Below, piece by piece: positions 36,950 through 49,217 of a stretch of DNA of 64,000 nucleotides. Within the stretch, counting starts at the first letter, position 1; each line of letters starts with the position of its first letter. The notes below the pieces were generated by a model. It ran no database searches and was not told the DNA's origin. It was given only the letters and a program-made list of their open reading frames with translations. Source of the stretch: Purpureocillium takamizusanense (taxonomy: Eukaryota > Ascomycota > Sordariomycetes > Hypocreales > Ophiocordycipitaceae); the NCBI RefSeq assembly GCF_022605165.1, contig NC_063071.1, positions 1,612,001 through 1,676,000 of the forward strand, read 5' to 3'. The translations under genes and the position numbers were made by a program.

Positions 36950-39161
36950 GGCTGCTGATTACGGTTGAGAAGCTGGTTGGGGACGAAGGATTTAGCAACA
37001 GAGCTCAGGGAGAGGGATGGTTGCGACGGGCAGCAGGAGCTCACGATTAGAAAAGGCTGAAGAGGACTTGTCGGGAGAGAGAGTCGTGGCAACAGACTCG
37101 ATGGGGAACAGGCTCGTAAGAGATGGGGGGTGCGAGGTTGAAGAAGGAGAAGCTGGCGGAGTGGAGGGGAGAAAGGAGGGAAGTACCTTGGGTATCTCCG
37201 CTCTGGGGGGGGCTTGGGGGGCTTGGAGGGGGGAGCAACGCTGCTTGGCTGGCGGCGATGTCACAGAAAGTTGTGGGTTTCCAAATGGCTGGCCGCGCAA
37301 CACCGCCTACCGTTTCGAGGCGGGGGGCAGAAAACGGGCTGATCAGAGGAGGAGGGGGAAGCTGCCCGCCGCTTTTACGGCCCAGTGATTGGCTTACGGT
37401 GGTGGCTGGGTACGAGACGGCCAGCACCTGCACGCACAGCCTTTGGGGCTCCTGGACTATTGGCCACAGGTGGTAAGGGCAGGAAGGGGCCTGCACAGGC
37501 CTTCTAGGTGCCTTGCAGGCGATGACCTAGATGAATGGTCATTTTGGCACTCTTATCAGGTGGTTCAGCAGGGTAATTGGGAGACAAACAGGTGAACCCG
37601 ACTGTCCAAACGGACCTGAACCTACCTCATACAGCAGTAGGCTGGAGATGGATGCTCGGTCTGCACTCAACCTGGCAGCTGCTTGCGTTGTTACTCTCAT
37701 GGCTCGCGATTCTTAGCAATCTGCTGGCGCGTGCGAGTGATTGCCCCTATTGCAGTAGCAGATGCAACCATTTCTGTCATCACTTCGTGCCTACGTATTA
37801 CTCGGGTGCCGCCGCCGCCGCCGCCACATCCGGACCGCAGACGTCACTTTTGAACATATCACAGTCTGTGCCTTCGAATTGTGGTGGCAGTTGGCTCTGG
37901 AAGCCACGCTTCTCCATCTTACGCAGGTCGGCTGCCGATTGTCGACGAGGGGCCCATCTTCGGGCACGTACGTGACGTGTCTAGCCTCATCTCTCTTCCA
38001 TATCTCATGACGTTTGCAATCGACTTGCAGGGCAGAGCTCCATCCATCTACCACATACTTCTTAATATACAGGCGACGTTGTGATGAGAGACAAGAGACG
38101 TTCCGTTTGTCGTCCTTGAACACGAGTCACCTGACCCGCCAAACAGTGCCTCGAGTCGCGTCCTCCCACCCGCCGCTAGGGCAGCGCCGCTACCATTCCT
38201 AGAAAAGGCTAGCCATCGGTGGATGAGGAATTTCTCAGTGGCCCTCGTACCTGTGAAAGGGGGCGAGGGGGTTGTCGTCAGCATTGCTGATGGCGGCGCA
38301 CAGCATTACGCAGCTGCCAAAATGTTTCATCCGGCTGCCTGGCCCTGCGACCCGACGCGACCGGCCCGCTGACCCTGGCCGCAAAAGTGCCTGGAGCCTC
38401 GCCTCCTCGTGCTGAACTCGCGGGGATCGAAGCGAGTATTGCGTAGGCCTGTCGCTTCCAGTACATGGCCCTGCATCATTGGGCGCGCGCCTCCCCCCGT
38501 CTCCAGGCAACATGAACCCTGCGCCCGTTGTATATGTACGAAGTACGAAGTACATACGTAGCCTTGCAGGCCGGCCAAAGTCCCACAAGTCATGTTCGTC
38601 GGATGGCCGCCCAAACCCAATACCATATCCGTGTCTCCGGTCTATTTTGAGCGTGCCATCCAGGTGTTGCCTTATTTTCCGGCTGCCCAATGCTGCTTCT
38701 GGGCTCCGTCGGTGTTCGCACACAGAGACGGGAGACATGGCAGTGAGGGGCAGACCGGCATCAGGCGTTGGCGGGGTAGTTATCTCAACGTGCCTGGAAA
38801 ATGCCATCGACGCCGCACAGAGCGAAAGTCCAGTCATGCTTGATCCCACGAGTTGGCTGGAACCAATTGAGGTACCTCTGAGCCTAGCAACTCTTTCAAG
38901 ACCGCTGGGTCAGCGTCTTGCACTCCATACCCGCCGCAGCCGTGCTGATAAGCGCGATGCTGAGCAGAGAGCATCCCCCAGAGCGCTAGTCCTCATTGGG
39001 CATAGACCCTTCATGAAGCTTCCAGAACGGGCATCAACTTCAAAGAAAAAGTCGGGAGCTCGATGCCAACGTCACAACCGACACCTCACAACCGCACCTT
39101 TTCATGCGCCTGCTACCCTCCTCACGCGTCAATTCACATCGCTGGCCACGTCAACACCACC
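36950..39161. promoter_or_regulatory. Divergent region actin / FES1, including the actin promoter
   Basis: 2.2 kb between the starts. On the actin sense (minus) strand there is a long pyrimidine-rich tract at about 37204-37239 and CCAAT boxes (ATTGG on +) at 37388-37392, 37459-37463 and 37576-37580. Pyrimidine tracts near the start site and CCAAT boxes are common in strong fungal promoters. A GTACGAAGTACATACGTAG cluster lies at 38536-38561, and TATA-like ATAAA is not obvious. No extra gene was supported. Confidence 0.5.
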
Positions 39162-39812
39162 ATGGACGACAAGCGACTCAACGACCTTCTCCGCTGGAGC
39201 ATCGAAAACTCGGATGCCTCCAAGAATGACCCCACGGCGCAGCCCCCCACCGAGGGCAGCACCCAGCTCACGCCCGAAGTCATGGCCGCGCTCATGGGCG
39301 GGCCTTCGGACGCCGACCTCATGAAGGCCTCAATGGAGATCATCTCGGCGCCCCTGTCGCAGGACGTTTCCCTCGAGGACAAGCTCATCGCCTTCGACAA
39401 CTTCGAGCAGCTCATCGAGGGCCTCGACAACGCCAACAACATTGCCAACTTGGGCCTCTGGACCCCACTGCTCGAGCAGCTGGCCGCCGAGGAGCCTGAG
39501 CTGCGCAAGATGGCGGCCTGGTGCATTGGTACCGCCGTGCAAAACAACGAGCGCACGCAGGAGCGGCTCCTCGCCGTTGGTGGCTTGCCACCGCTGGTTG
39601 GCCTTGCCACCAAGGATGCCGAGAAGGAAGACGTCAGGAAAAAGGCCATATACGCTCTGAGCTCGGCGTGCCGGAACTACCAACCCGCCATGGATGCCTG
39701 CGCTGACGAGCTGTCAAAGGTGGGCCATGAGACGGGCAATGTGGACGCCACGAGCATGGAGGCTGTGGACGAGGTTATGAATGCCTTGCGTGCAAAATCC
39801 AAGGCTGCCTAA
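39162..39812 (+). CDS. FES1: Fes1, cytosolic Hsp70 nucleotide-exchange factor
   Basis: Fes1/HspBP1 releases ADP from Hsp70 (Ssa-type) to promote substrate release and degradation of misfolded proteins. Single exon, 216 residues. The N-terminus MDDKRLNDLLRWSIENSD is the Fes1 signature, followed by a flexible region with EVMAALMGGPSDADLMK. Armadillo-type repeats run from about residue 65, with FDNFEQLIEGLDNANN, LRKMAAWCIGTAVQNNE, GGLPPLVGL and VRKKAIYALSSACRNYQP. The length is shorter than the yeast protein (290) but in the usual range for filamentous fungi. It is convergent with the uL5m gene, 222 bp between stops. Confidence 0.96.
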   Translation: MDDKRLNDLLRWSIENSDASKNDPTAQPPTEGSTQLTPEVMAALMGGPSDADLMKASMEIISAPLSQDVSLEDKLIAFDNFEQLIEGLDNANNIANLGLWTPLLEQLAAEEPELRKMAAWCIGTAVQNNERTQERLLAVGGLPPLVGLATKDAEKEDVRKKAIYALSSACRNYQPAMDACADELSKVGHETGNVDATSMEAVDEVMNALRAKSKAA

Positions 39813-40034
39813 ACGACGGTCCTCGGGACACACGAATGCATTGGGCGGAGTTGAGGCGTTGCGGACCAGCTGTGAAGACGCATGGGGTCCGCCCGTGATT
39901 TCTTTCTGAACATTTTGGGCAGTTATGGTACATTGTTTTACATGATCTATGCCACATGAAACTTTGCGGCCAGTCGGCCGCCCCCGAACGCTCATTCATT
40001 TCCCTTCCCATGTGTTGACACTATCGTGCACATC

Positions 40035-41208
40035 TCAATGCGTGACCTTGCCGTGGAATGGGAAGCCCAGCGCCTCCATCAACAGACGTCCTTGCCTGTC
40101 CGAAGTGCCCGTCGTGTGGATGAAGATGTCGCAGCCAGGCATCAGCTTGGCCGGGTACATCTGTAGGGCGTTAGTCTGCCGTTGGCATTACCTTAATCTC
40201 TGGTCACTTACGTCGTAGTTGAACTCAATCTCCGGAAAGAAGGCCATCCACGCTGGCTGCATGCCAAAGGCCAGGTTGCCCGCGTCATCACCGGTGGTGG
40301 CTTTGATCCCCGGCCAGTCCTTGATCTTGGGCAAGACCAGCGTGACGAGCTTGTCAACGAAGTCGTAGGCGGCGCCGCCCCGCAGCGTAACCTTGGCGCC
40401 AGCCTTGTCTCCCTTGCGAACGCCCCATTGAACCACATGGGTCTTGACAGTGGTCACCTCGGGGCATGCGCCGGAAATGGCCTGTACCACAGCCCGCGCA
40501 ACGTGCAGGTATTCCTTGTTGTCCGAGGCAAGCGGCGCGTACGAGTTGATGGTGACGGCCTCGATTTCAGGGATATTGTTCCACGTGATCTTGCGCTCGA
40601 GTATGCCGAGCCGAGAGGAGCCACCACCACGGGGGCCTCGGCGCGGTCGGTTCTTGTGGTACGGAGAGGAACCGTCCCATCCCCTCAGTGTGCCCTTCTG
40701 TGACTCGACTGGCACAGTGCCGGGAGGAACGTGGGTGTAGGTGAGGGTGAGCAGGTCGGGGGCGATGGTGCTGTCGTATGTGTGCTTCAACCTGGGAAAG
40801 CTGAACGGACCCGGGACGAAGTCGCGAGCGGTCGGGTCGGACGAAGGAGGCATCTGCACCGGGTGAAGGGGGCCGCGGTAGTATTTGGGAGGATGGTATT
40901 GATAGCTGACTCTGTAAGTACGGGCTCTGGATAAAGAAGATAGGCCGAGGCGCCTACCGATTGCCTGGGAGTTTCGTCTCGCTTGCACTTTGGCTCCGGG
41001 CAGCCGCGAAAGCTCGCGCAGTCTCGGCATCCGGCGTCGGCGCCGTGAAGGCGGTGGTATCCTCAAGATCACCCAGCTCGGCCAGCTTCGACGTCGCTTC
41101 CGCGGTACTGGAGGCGAAGCGTCGAGCGCACATGGGCGCCGTCCGCAAGGGCAGTTGGCTCGGGCGCAGCGCCCTCGCCAGTCGAGTTCCTTCGCGCGCT
41201 CCAGCCAT
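40035..41208 (-). CDS. MRPL7: Mitochondrial large-subunit ribosomal protein uL5m (Mrpl7)
   Basis: A component of the mitochondrial large ribosomal subunit near the central protuberance. Exons on the minus strand are 40958-41208, 40212-40911 and 40035-40160; introns are GTAGGC...ACAG (46 bp) and GTAAGT...ACAG (51 bp). The product is 358 residues. The first 30 residues are Arg/Ala/Ser-rich without acids after residue 6, consistent with a presequence. The middle has VSYQYHPPKYYRGPLHPVQ. The L5 domain includes WNNIPEIEAVTINSYAPLA, KTHVVQWGVRKGDKAGAKVT and LRGGAAYDFVDKLVTLVLP, and continues DWPGIKATTGDDAGNLAFG. The last exon gives NYDMYPAKLMPGCDIFIHTT and ends HGKVTH. The start at 41206-41208 is chosen because it begins the presequence. 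Confidence 0.92.
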
Positions 41209-43158
41209 TGTGGAATGCGTGTTGAACTTGATGCCGGTCGCGATAGTCGTCGTGTGAGGTCGATGGGAAATTTCCGTCCGCCAGGAGGCTAGTGGCTCAG
41301 CCACATGGAGCTCGACCCAGGTGTGGCGGTGCGGTCACCTCAAGCCACTGCTGGCAGGCCCGCATTGCCCAACGGCTTCACTATTGCCTCCGCGCGTCTT
41401 CCCAAGAGGTCGGACCGAATTAGCTGATGGCTGCTATGAGTGTAAGTCAGATTTAGTTTCTTGGCCATGTCGCGGAGTCGGGTGGTCTGACAAGGCTTCA
41501 TTCACATCATTTGACCCTGCATTACGAGTTTCATCACGCTGCCAGGCCGCGGCCGCAGACCGGCATGCTACCAACACATGTCCCAGGACCTCCAAGTCGA
41601 TACCAATACCGTTTACATGACACATTCAGTGCAAAACTTTAGTCTCGTGTGCATTAGTAAAGTCAGCAGGTGCGCGCTGTTGCCGCCGGCTGCCTTGCGG
41701 GTGACGCAATGACCGTGAGACCGAGCTCGCTTCGTCAGCACGTCGTAGTCCCTGACGCAGGCCTGGACAGGCCAACAGGCAAGCGACCGAGGGCCTGGAC
41801 GGAACGCTGCGGCAGCGAGGTACACGCTGTCAAGACACCGAGATCGCCGCACGTGGCTGTGTGGTACGCAGGACGGGGCTCGGGTGGCGCCATTTGGCTT
41901 GAGTAGCGGTGGTTTGCACGTCCAGAAAACCGCCCGTGAGGCACGGCCCAGCATTGTGGTGCTAAATCCAGTGCAGGTGCTGGCTCAACTGGGCGACGTT
42001 CCCTAGATTATGTTGGCAATCGCCCAGGGTCCTGGGGATTGATCAACCATGACGCGGAGCAGGCGGCAAAAGAGGCACCGTATGACTGCAGTCATATTCA
42101 CCAAAGGGCGTCTGCCTGGATTCGTCATGGGTGGTGGCCCATGAAGGGTGGCCATGAATCCTGGGTACCTTTGACTGACGCTGTGATGCAGACGACGTTG
42201 CTGCCCGTGCCGTGTCCTGCGGGACGACACGCAAACGTGGCGCTGGGGTCCAAAGCGGTCGATTTTACCTTTCCCAGGAGGCAGCCTCCACCTGTTGGGG
42301 AATGCGACTTTCGGTCCCTTCAGGTTGGCTTGGGTAGCGGATCGCTCTGGCATCCAGGGCGGACCTTTATTGTGGACTTTATCAGTGCGCCTGGTCAAGG
42401 CGCCCACCGAGACTTGCAGGCAGCCTGGAACAGGAGCTAGAACACAGTGCGATTCGACGCCACTCCCAACGAGACTCGACAAGCAAAGTGTCACCAGCCA
42501 TACCGTGCGCAGCCAAGATCCGGACGGCCAGCAGACGCCCGTCCAGGGTTCTCGTTCCTCTGGCGCCAACAGGCAGCCGACCCGAACCAAAGCGTGCCCC
42601 TCTCAGTGGGTGGATGTGTCGTGTAGTGGAGCGGCGTCAGCAGGTTCAGGAAGGTCCAGCGGGCACCACTGGGGTGTCGCAGAAGCTCCATCCTGTTCCA
42701 TTAAAACCATCAGGTCGTCTCCGGGACCCTGTCAATCCATCTGTCCGCCTCGAGACAGACGCCCGCTTCTGGCCACGCCTCCCTCGCCGCCAATGCTCAA
42801 CGAGATTTCGACGTCTGCCTTCTGCACGTCGCGACGCCCGTTCCGCCATTGAGATCGTCTTCAACGCCGTCTTCGCCGTTGCTTGTGCCGCCTCCGACTT
42901 CCCGATCTGCCAACCTTTAGCGTCGTCGTCTTTCGTCTGCCATCCCTGCTCGACACTGCCTCCCCGCCATTCCTGCCGCTGCTACTGCTCAGGTTCCCCG
43001 CGAACTGCGCGCCCTCCGAGTCCTCACAAAAGCCTCAACGGCAGACACTGGCGCGCCGCCAGACGATGGGAATCCGCATGCAGCTGCTGCCCCGCTGAAC
43101 CCTGCGAGGCTCTTCCGGCCGAGTCGAGTCGAGTCGCGTCGCCGCCGTGATATAAATC
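41209..43158. promoter_or_regulatory. Divergent region uL5m / deubiquitinase
   Basis: 1.95 kb between divergent starts. The 300 bp before the deubiquitinase ATG are CT-rich (42770-43010), as in many fungal 5' leaders, and TATAAA at 43150-43155 lies directly before the ATG and so is unlikely to be a promoter element. No gene was supported here. Confidence 0.45.
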
Positions 43159-45915
43159 ATGAAGGAGTTTCCAAGAAAGTTCCTCAGCTTGCGAGACAAG
43201 AATGGCACGCATCGACGGAGCAAGTCGGTGCCGCCTGGGCACAAGGACAAGGTAGCTCGCTCGCCCTGCGTCTCATTGTCTTTTCGTTCAAACAGTTGTT
43301 GACCATTTCCAAGTCCCGGCCATTGTCCGCCGAGGCATTCCGCGCAATGTTCAAGATTGACAGCGCAAAACATGCCGCCAAGCTCGATGCCGACAGGGAA
43401 TTCGACGATGCCAAGGTTAGCCTGCACCAGCTGGGCTTTCGGGTGTCGCGCTAACATTCAAGCAGATCGACGAGGCTCAGAAGCTTCTCGACCGCCTCAA
43501 CATCACCAACGTATCCTACGAGCACATTCGCGATATCATGGCGACCAAGTTCGCCGATGGTGACCCGAAGAGGACGGCCGACTTCATCGATATAGAGCAG
43601 AAGGCTCAGGCCGGCATCATTACCTCGTACGATCCAGGCGTGCACATGGTCGGCGCCGAGAATCGAGAATGCGTCACTTGCTACCTCGATGCTTTGCTCT
43701 TTGCCATGTTCGCCAAGCTCGACGCATTTGAGTGTATGCTCAAAAACGACTTTACTCTTGAAGACCCCCGTTATAAGCTCGTCAATTTGTTACGCATATG
43801 GGTCAACATGCTCCGGTCCGGTAACCTGATCAAAACCGACTTTGTAAGTTGCGGCACGTAAAGACAGCCTCACAGTGATGCTGACTGTGTAAGACGAAAC
43901 TGGTTCAAGATACCCTGGGCGACTGCGGTTGGCCCGATGCTCGTCTGCTAGAACAGCAAGACACCTCTGAAGCGTTCGCATTCATCACCGAGACGCTGCA
44001 GTTGCCTCTCCTTTCCTTGCAGGTGGACCTCTTCCACCAAGGCAAAAAGGACAAGGACGATCACAAGGTCGTGTATGAGCGGCTACTGAACCTCGCTGTG
44101 CCCCCCGATCCCGAAGGCAAAGGCGTCAAGCTCGAAGATTGCCTTGAGGAGTATTTCAATGCCCGCGTGGATGTGCTGCGAGATAGCGAGGAAGGAAAGA
44201 GGTTGACAATCGACGAAGGCAAGCTCGAAGACCGACTTAATCCGGTTCACCAAGCTACAATTCGTCTCATCAGAGGCGAAGAGGGTGGTTCTTCGTCATC
44301 GATGACGGCGTCCCCAATTGACGCATCGTCTCCTTCCTCGCCTTTCGATAACGCCCTCGAGCGTACAAGCTCGATCGTCTCCACCAGAACAAATGATACA
44401 AGTTCTGCGTTCGACCAGGATAAAGCAGCAAACAGAGATGACAGTGAGGAGGCAGATACTCTACCAAGACGCCCCTCAACTAGGCATCGCTCCACAAGCG
44501 TGATTCAGCGAATTCATGTGGACGAGCAAGGCCGCCCAACTGCTGATGGAGCGAACATCCCGAGGCGACGTCGCAAGGGATCAACAGTCGTCAAGGCGGT
44601 GACTATACCCGCGTGGCAGTTTTTCCGCCTCATCCGTGAGATGATCTCTTCCCCTCACTAGATTCAAGAATTGACAAGCAGAGCAGCCTGGCACGCCCTC
44701 ACGACGAACGAGCCTCGCAATGACGTCGAGGTTGCCATGAATTTTGACCAGCGACCCATCGTGGGCATCTGTCTCAAGCGGTATGCCATGACCGAGTCGG
44801 GCCAGCCGCAGCGCTCAAACACATTCATCGACATCCCCGACAGTCTACGGCTACCGCACTTCATGCTCGCAGGTAATCCTGAACTCGACGAGGAGAATGA
44901 ATTGAGCACAGAGTACAAGCTGGTACTTCAGTCTGTCGTCTGTCACCGCGGGGAGTCTCTTCAAAGCGGCCACTACATTGCCTTCGCCAGAGTAGCACCG
45001 AAGCTACTCACCGGTAATCGGAGGCACGATTTTGATCCGCCTCCGGATTATGAGGAGGCGCAGTGGGTTCGCTTTGACGATCTGGATTTGGAAAACCGCG
45101 TCATATTCGTCGACGACATCAGACGATCACTTAAGGAGGAGATGCCGTACCTTTTGTTCTACCAGGTCGTTCCAATGGTGGATCTGACTTGCCCGTCAAC
45201 TGAAGGCACGGAAGCCGAGCCTCCTTCCTATGTTGAATCGTCCAAAACGAGCCTGGAGCTACCGTCAACCGCTACGGCGTTTCACAAGGACCTCATTGCG
45301 CACAGTCGACCCAATGGGAACCACCAAGATGATACTCCTGTCGCAGAGGCTTCCAGGAGCAAGCCGCCTAGCATCCGGCTCTCATTCGAGGGAGAGCAGC
45401 CTCAGCGTGTCAATCTCGACAAGCCATGGGTGCCCCCCTCCACAGCCTCGACGCCTGGAGACTCCCGCCGTCAGAGTGTCTTTACCGATTCGGCTGCGGT
45501 GTCCCCAGCCGTCACTCCAGGCGCTAGTTCGCCTGTGATCACACCATGTGACGAGACCACAGCATCACGCCTTTCGCGAGCAGCGTCTCGCTTCACACTG
45601 GGGCGACAGAGTCGTCCAGCAAGCCAGTCCGGCGAGGGTCGGCCCAGCTTCTCCATGAGTCGGCTAGGCGGGCTCATGAAGCCGAGCAGAGAGCCCCTTA
45701 CTGAGTCGAACGCGCTCACCGCATCGGCGTCCAACTCAACCGCACCACTGGGGTCGGACGCCTCCAGCAAGGCGCCCGAATCTCCCGAAGACATGGACAA
45801 GTCTTCAGCTCGCGCACAGAGCACACCAACCAAGAAGAACACCAAGCCAAAGGACAAGCCCACGAAACATAAAGTTCAAGGCGACCAACCCGAACGAGAG
45901 TGTTCAGTCATGTAG
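43159..45915 (+). CDS. USP-family ubiquitin-specific protease with CYLD-like Cys box and C-terminal CaaX
   Basis: A cysteine protease removing ubiquitin. Exons are 43159-43251, 43296-43415, 43466-43843, 43894-44635 and 44687-45915. The product is 853 residues. The Cys box reads ENRECVTCYLDALLFAMF with catalytic Cys at about 143; it lacks the usual GNTCYxNS and resembles CYLD's CYLDS form. A QQDTSEAF motif (Gln-box-like) follows. The His box is GESLQSGHYIAFARV (His about 540) and the third triad residue lies in WVRFDD (Asp about 575). Between Cys and His sits a Ser/Thr-rich insert (about 360-440). The C-terminal 250 residues are disordered and end in ECSVM, a CaaX prenylation signal. The fourth intron (51 bp, GTGAGA...CAG) is chosen because it alone restores frame; reading through it stops at TAG 44659-44661. 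It is convergent with TOM40. Confidence 0.86.
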
Positions 45916-46920
45916 TGCCTTCGATGGGACCCTAGGACGGCTCCCTGTTTCCTTCCTCTTTTTACATTCAACAGCAGTAGCTTTGCCGGTCACACCCGAC
46001 ACAAGAGCACATGAGCAGCGATTACGTAGATTGCATGGGATGGCGTGGCATGAGCGGAGCGGGGTCCGACGTACAGACGACGCTGGCGGATGGTCCGCAA
46101 TAGATATAGCATTCATAGGAGGACTGCACGATACCACGGCGTTGCGAGAGGGGCGGGATAATGATCACAATTGTATCCGGGGGGAGATATCGAGGGCTTA
46201 TGAGAAGCCTGTCCGCTCACAATAGCGGCACCTACAACAGACTGTGCCTACAGAACAAAGAATACCACGACGCCTCATCTGCAATGCCACGGCGAAATAT
46301 GGTGCCTTGCTTGTCATCTACAAGCCGCAGAATTGGGCGCGGGCGGGACGCTGACTACAACAGCAAGTAGAACAATCGGGTTTCGTCTATATCCTCGTAC
46401 ACTAAAAGCAGGTCTCGGCCGTCCACGCCGGGGACCCCCGCAACCGTCAGGGCCCATCAAAGTCTCTGCTCCTGGGAAACCAAACATGCCTCCCCTACTG
46501 CGTTACAAAGGCCCTCCCCACCATCATGGGGAGGCCCCTTTTGAGGATTGTAATATACACATGATTGCGGACGACGCCACCGATCCAAGATATACCCACT
46601 ACTCCTCTGGATCTTGGAGTGCCGTTGTGCGCGCAAGGCGTCGATGCTGGCGCCAATTAAATTTCCGTTTTTGCTGTCTCGGCTATGTTGACAGGGTCTA
46701 TCGGGATGAAGCTGCCCGCGTGCGTGACGGTAGTGCGGAGGCGATTTAGGAGGCACCGTCTTCGGAGCTGGAGGAAGCTGGAGACGAGGGCGAGATATGA
46801 AACATCGAATGAAGTGACGGTGCTCGATCGTCTGCCGCACGATGTCTGCTGCGCAAAGCAGCTTCATGGTAAGAGGAGAGTTGGAGCCGAGACGCCTTCG
46901 TCACACCGACATTGTCGGGC
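45916..46920. other. Convergent spacer, deubiquitinase / TOM40
   Basis: 1.0 kb tail-to-tail. An imperfect short hairpin-like element (gccctccccaccatcatggggaggcc) lies at 46512-46537. No coding region was supported. Confidence 0.45.
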
Positions 46921-48091
46921 TTAGAAGGGGATGTTGGGGGGCGTCTGGGCACCCAGAGCTTCCTGCTGATCTTGCAGCTCTTCGGGCGCGGCTTCGATAG
47001 ACACGCCGAGGCCGAGCTTCGCTTGTTGCTGCTTCAAGGTCAGTCAGGGTCCAGCAGAGCGAGGCACTTGGGGAAACCTACCGTGAAGTGGTCGACGTCG
47101 GCCGCGAAAGTCATCATAACGGGAGGAGCAACACGCTTCTCGAGCAGGCAGGAGAGCTTGCCCTTGGAATCGACTTGAGCGCGGAAAGTAGACATGCGGA
47201 AGTCGTACTTGGCACCGATGGTGGTAACGCCCTCCTTTTGGAGGCCGCCGCCCATGAGACCGCCGGCAGCAGGGACGAGGCCGAGGCTCAGATCGACGCC
47301 GGCCTGGACCTTGTCGGAGAGCTTGCGCCAGTACGAGGTGTTGAGGGTTCCCATGGCGGCCTGCAGCTGAGCAGTGGCGACCCAGTCCTCGGCCTTGTAG
47401 CGGGCGCAGTACGAAACGGCGCACTCGGGGCCCTGCGTGAGGGCGGGGCGCTGCCAGAGAGTCTCAAGGCCGAGGGCAAGGCGGGGAGTGACGGACTGCA
47501 GGTAGCTTCCGATGTAAATTCCGGTCATTCCACCTTCGAGGAACGAGGGGTTGAGCATCTTGAGGGAGGCGCTGAAATCATTGCCGGTGTACTCGTGCTC
47601 GAACTGGGCCATGTCCTGGCCGCCGGGAGAGATGGAGAGCTGTGACTTGGACACGAGCTTGTCGGTCCAGCGGAAGTTGAAGCGACCGGAGAGAGAGCCC
47701 TCGTTGTCGATGTTGCCTTGGCAGAAGACCTGTAGATGTTAGCACCGAAAGCGCGAAGGGGCTACTGTAAGCATCCTACCTTGCCGGTGCCGTACATGGC
47801 GGCAAAGGTGTAGGGGTTGATTCGCTCGCCCATGGCGAACTGATGAGAGACCTGGAAGAGCGGGGCCATGCTGAAGATCTTGGTCAGGTCGGCGCGGATG
47901 CCGGTGAACATGTAGTTGTTGAGAAAGACATCGCGCTGGACCTCCTTGGCGAGGGTCTCAATGGTGCCGGGGTTGGACAGGCCGAGCTTGGCTCTGCGCT
48001 CCGAGAAGGAGTTGAGCGCATCTCCTATCGTTACGGCAATTGGGTTGCCGAAGAGGAGGGAGCGTATCGGGTCGAGCGACGACGACGCCAT
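46921..48091 (-). CDS. TOM40: Tom40, channel of the mitochondrial outer-membrane translocase
   Basis: The beta-barrel pore for nearly all nuclear-encoded mitochondrial proteins. Exons on the minus strand are 47780-48091, 47082-47729 and 46921-47028. The product is 355 residues, close to the Neurospora protein. Diagnostic segments include [100 protein letters not shown] and the terminal NIPF. The last intron (53 bp, GTAGGT...GCAG) is easy to miss because reading through gives only 13 extra residues and a stop. Splicing there restores [17 protein letters not shown], the expected last strand. An alternative acceptor three bases upstream would add one Gln. Confidence 0.97.
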
Positions 48092-49217
48092 TGTGACGGG
48101 TTTCGGACCGGCGTCGCGATAAATTCAGCAACGAAGCTGTAGGCGCGACCGAAAAGATCAGAAGTCGAAAGACGGGGAGCCTCCTCCGCAGAGCCGGGCG
48201 AGACAAGGCGGTTTACAAGGCTGTGAGGAGGCCTTGAGGCGTAGATTGTTCGGGATCCAGGACGCCAGGTGACGCGATGACGACCTCGGGTGTGTGGTTG
48301 GATGAGGTATGGAGAGGAGTTTTGGAGGAATAATTTTCATCAGCCCGCCGTCGCCTTCCGCCAGGACAGCGGGTACGTACCTGTGAGTGAGCACCTAAGG
48401 TAGCGACAGTCAAGCGCCGCCAGTGGCCGGCCGGGGAGCTGGGCGCGCGTCGAGGGGAATTAATGTTCCGCTCCGGGGCTGTTGTGCGTCCTGGTGGCTT
48501 CGGCCTGCCCAGGTGCAGTGAGTGCCAGGGACTTAGTGTGGCTGGAGCGAGCGTACTGGGTACCACGCCGGCATTAGCCTCGGTGCAATGTGCAGGCCGA
48601 CCGGCTGAGCGCTCAAGGTATCTGTACCCCGTTTCAGCTGCGAGTATGGGCATGCGCCAGCCCACCCACGGTCCTTCCTGCGAGCCTGCGGTATTGTTGG
48701 CCTCCAAGTCGTCATTGCTTCTTACCCGGGACGTTTTCTTTTTAACGAGGAGAAAGTCCCTCCGTTCCTACTTTTCCAATTCATGCCTACCGCTCAAATC
48801 GGATCCTTCAATCTCCTCACCTGCCCCTCCTCGTCTCCCTCAGCCATCCTTACAGTACGCTATTGCTCTTAACCCGATAGCCGAGTCCTGGTTAGCGGGG
48901 CGCTCTCTCCGACAACATCCGACCTTCAACCTGGTTTAGCTGGCATCCTATCGTCAACCAGACTCTCAGCCAGCGGCTTTACGGACCGTCGAAGTGATCA
49001 AAGACACCAGGGCGAGCCGTCAGAGCGCGATCGAGCCCTGAAAAGCTCACGAATCCACGGATTTGGCGTGCGATTCGCTTATCAAGTCGGGGGTTTCCAG
49101 CGTTGGGCTGACCGCTCCGCCCCAGAGAGGTACAAGCTGGTGCATGCTTGCCCAAGACATTCAGCTCTCGCCCCCCCTTTCATCCTCCTGACAAAGACTC
49201 CGCAAGCAAGAGTCGAG
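48092..49217. promoter_or_regulatory. Divergent region TOM40 / phosphofructokinase-2
   Basis: 1.1 kb between divergent starts; CT-rich toward the kinase gene (48770-48850). No gene or firm element was recognised. Confidence 0.45.

Noticed and set aside
44002..44661. Deubiquitinase ending at the TAG 44659-44661
   Set aside because: This would lack the His box. A standard 51-bp intron removes the stop and joins to the rest of the catalytic domain.
46512..46537. Hairpin-like GCCTCCCC/GGGGAGGC element as a terminator or ncRNA
   Set aside because: An isolated inverted repeat of about 8 bp in a eukaryotic 3' spacer is not enough to call a functional element.
47040..47654. Tom40 ending ...[11 protein letters not shown] at 47040
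   Set aside because: That tail is intron read-through. Splicing at 47081/47029 restores the conserved last strand and NIPF end.
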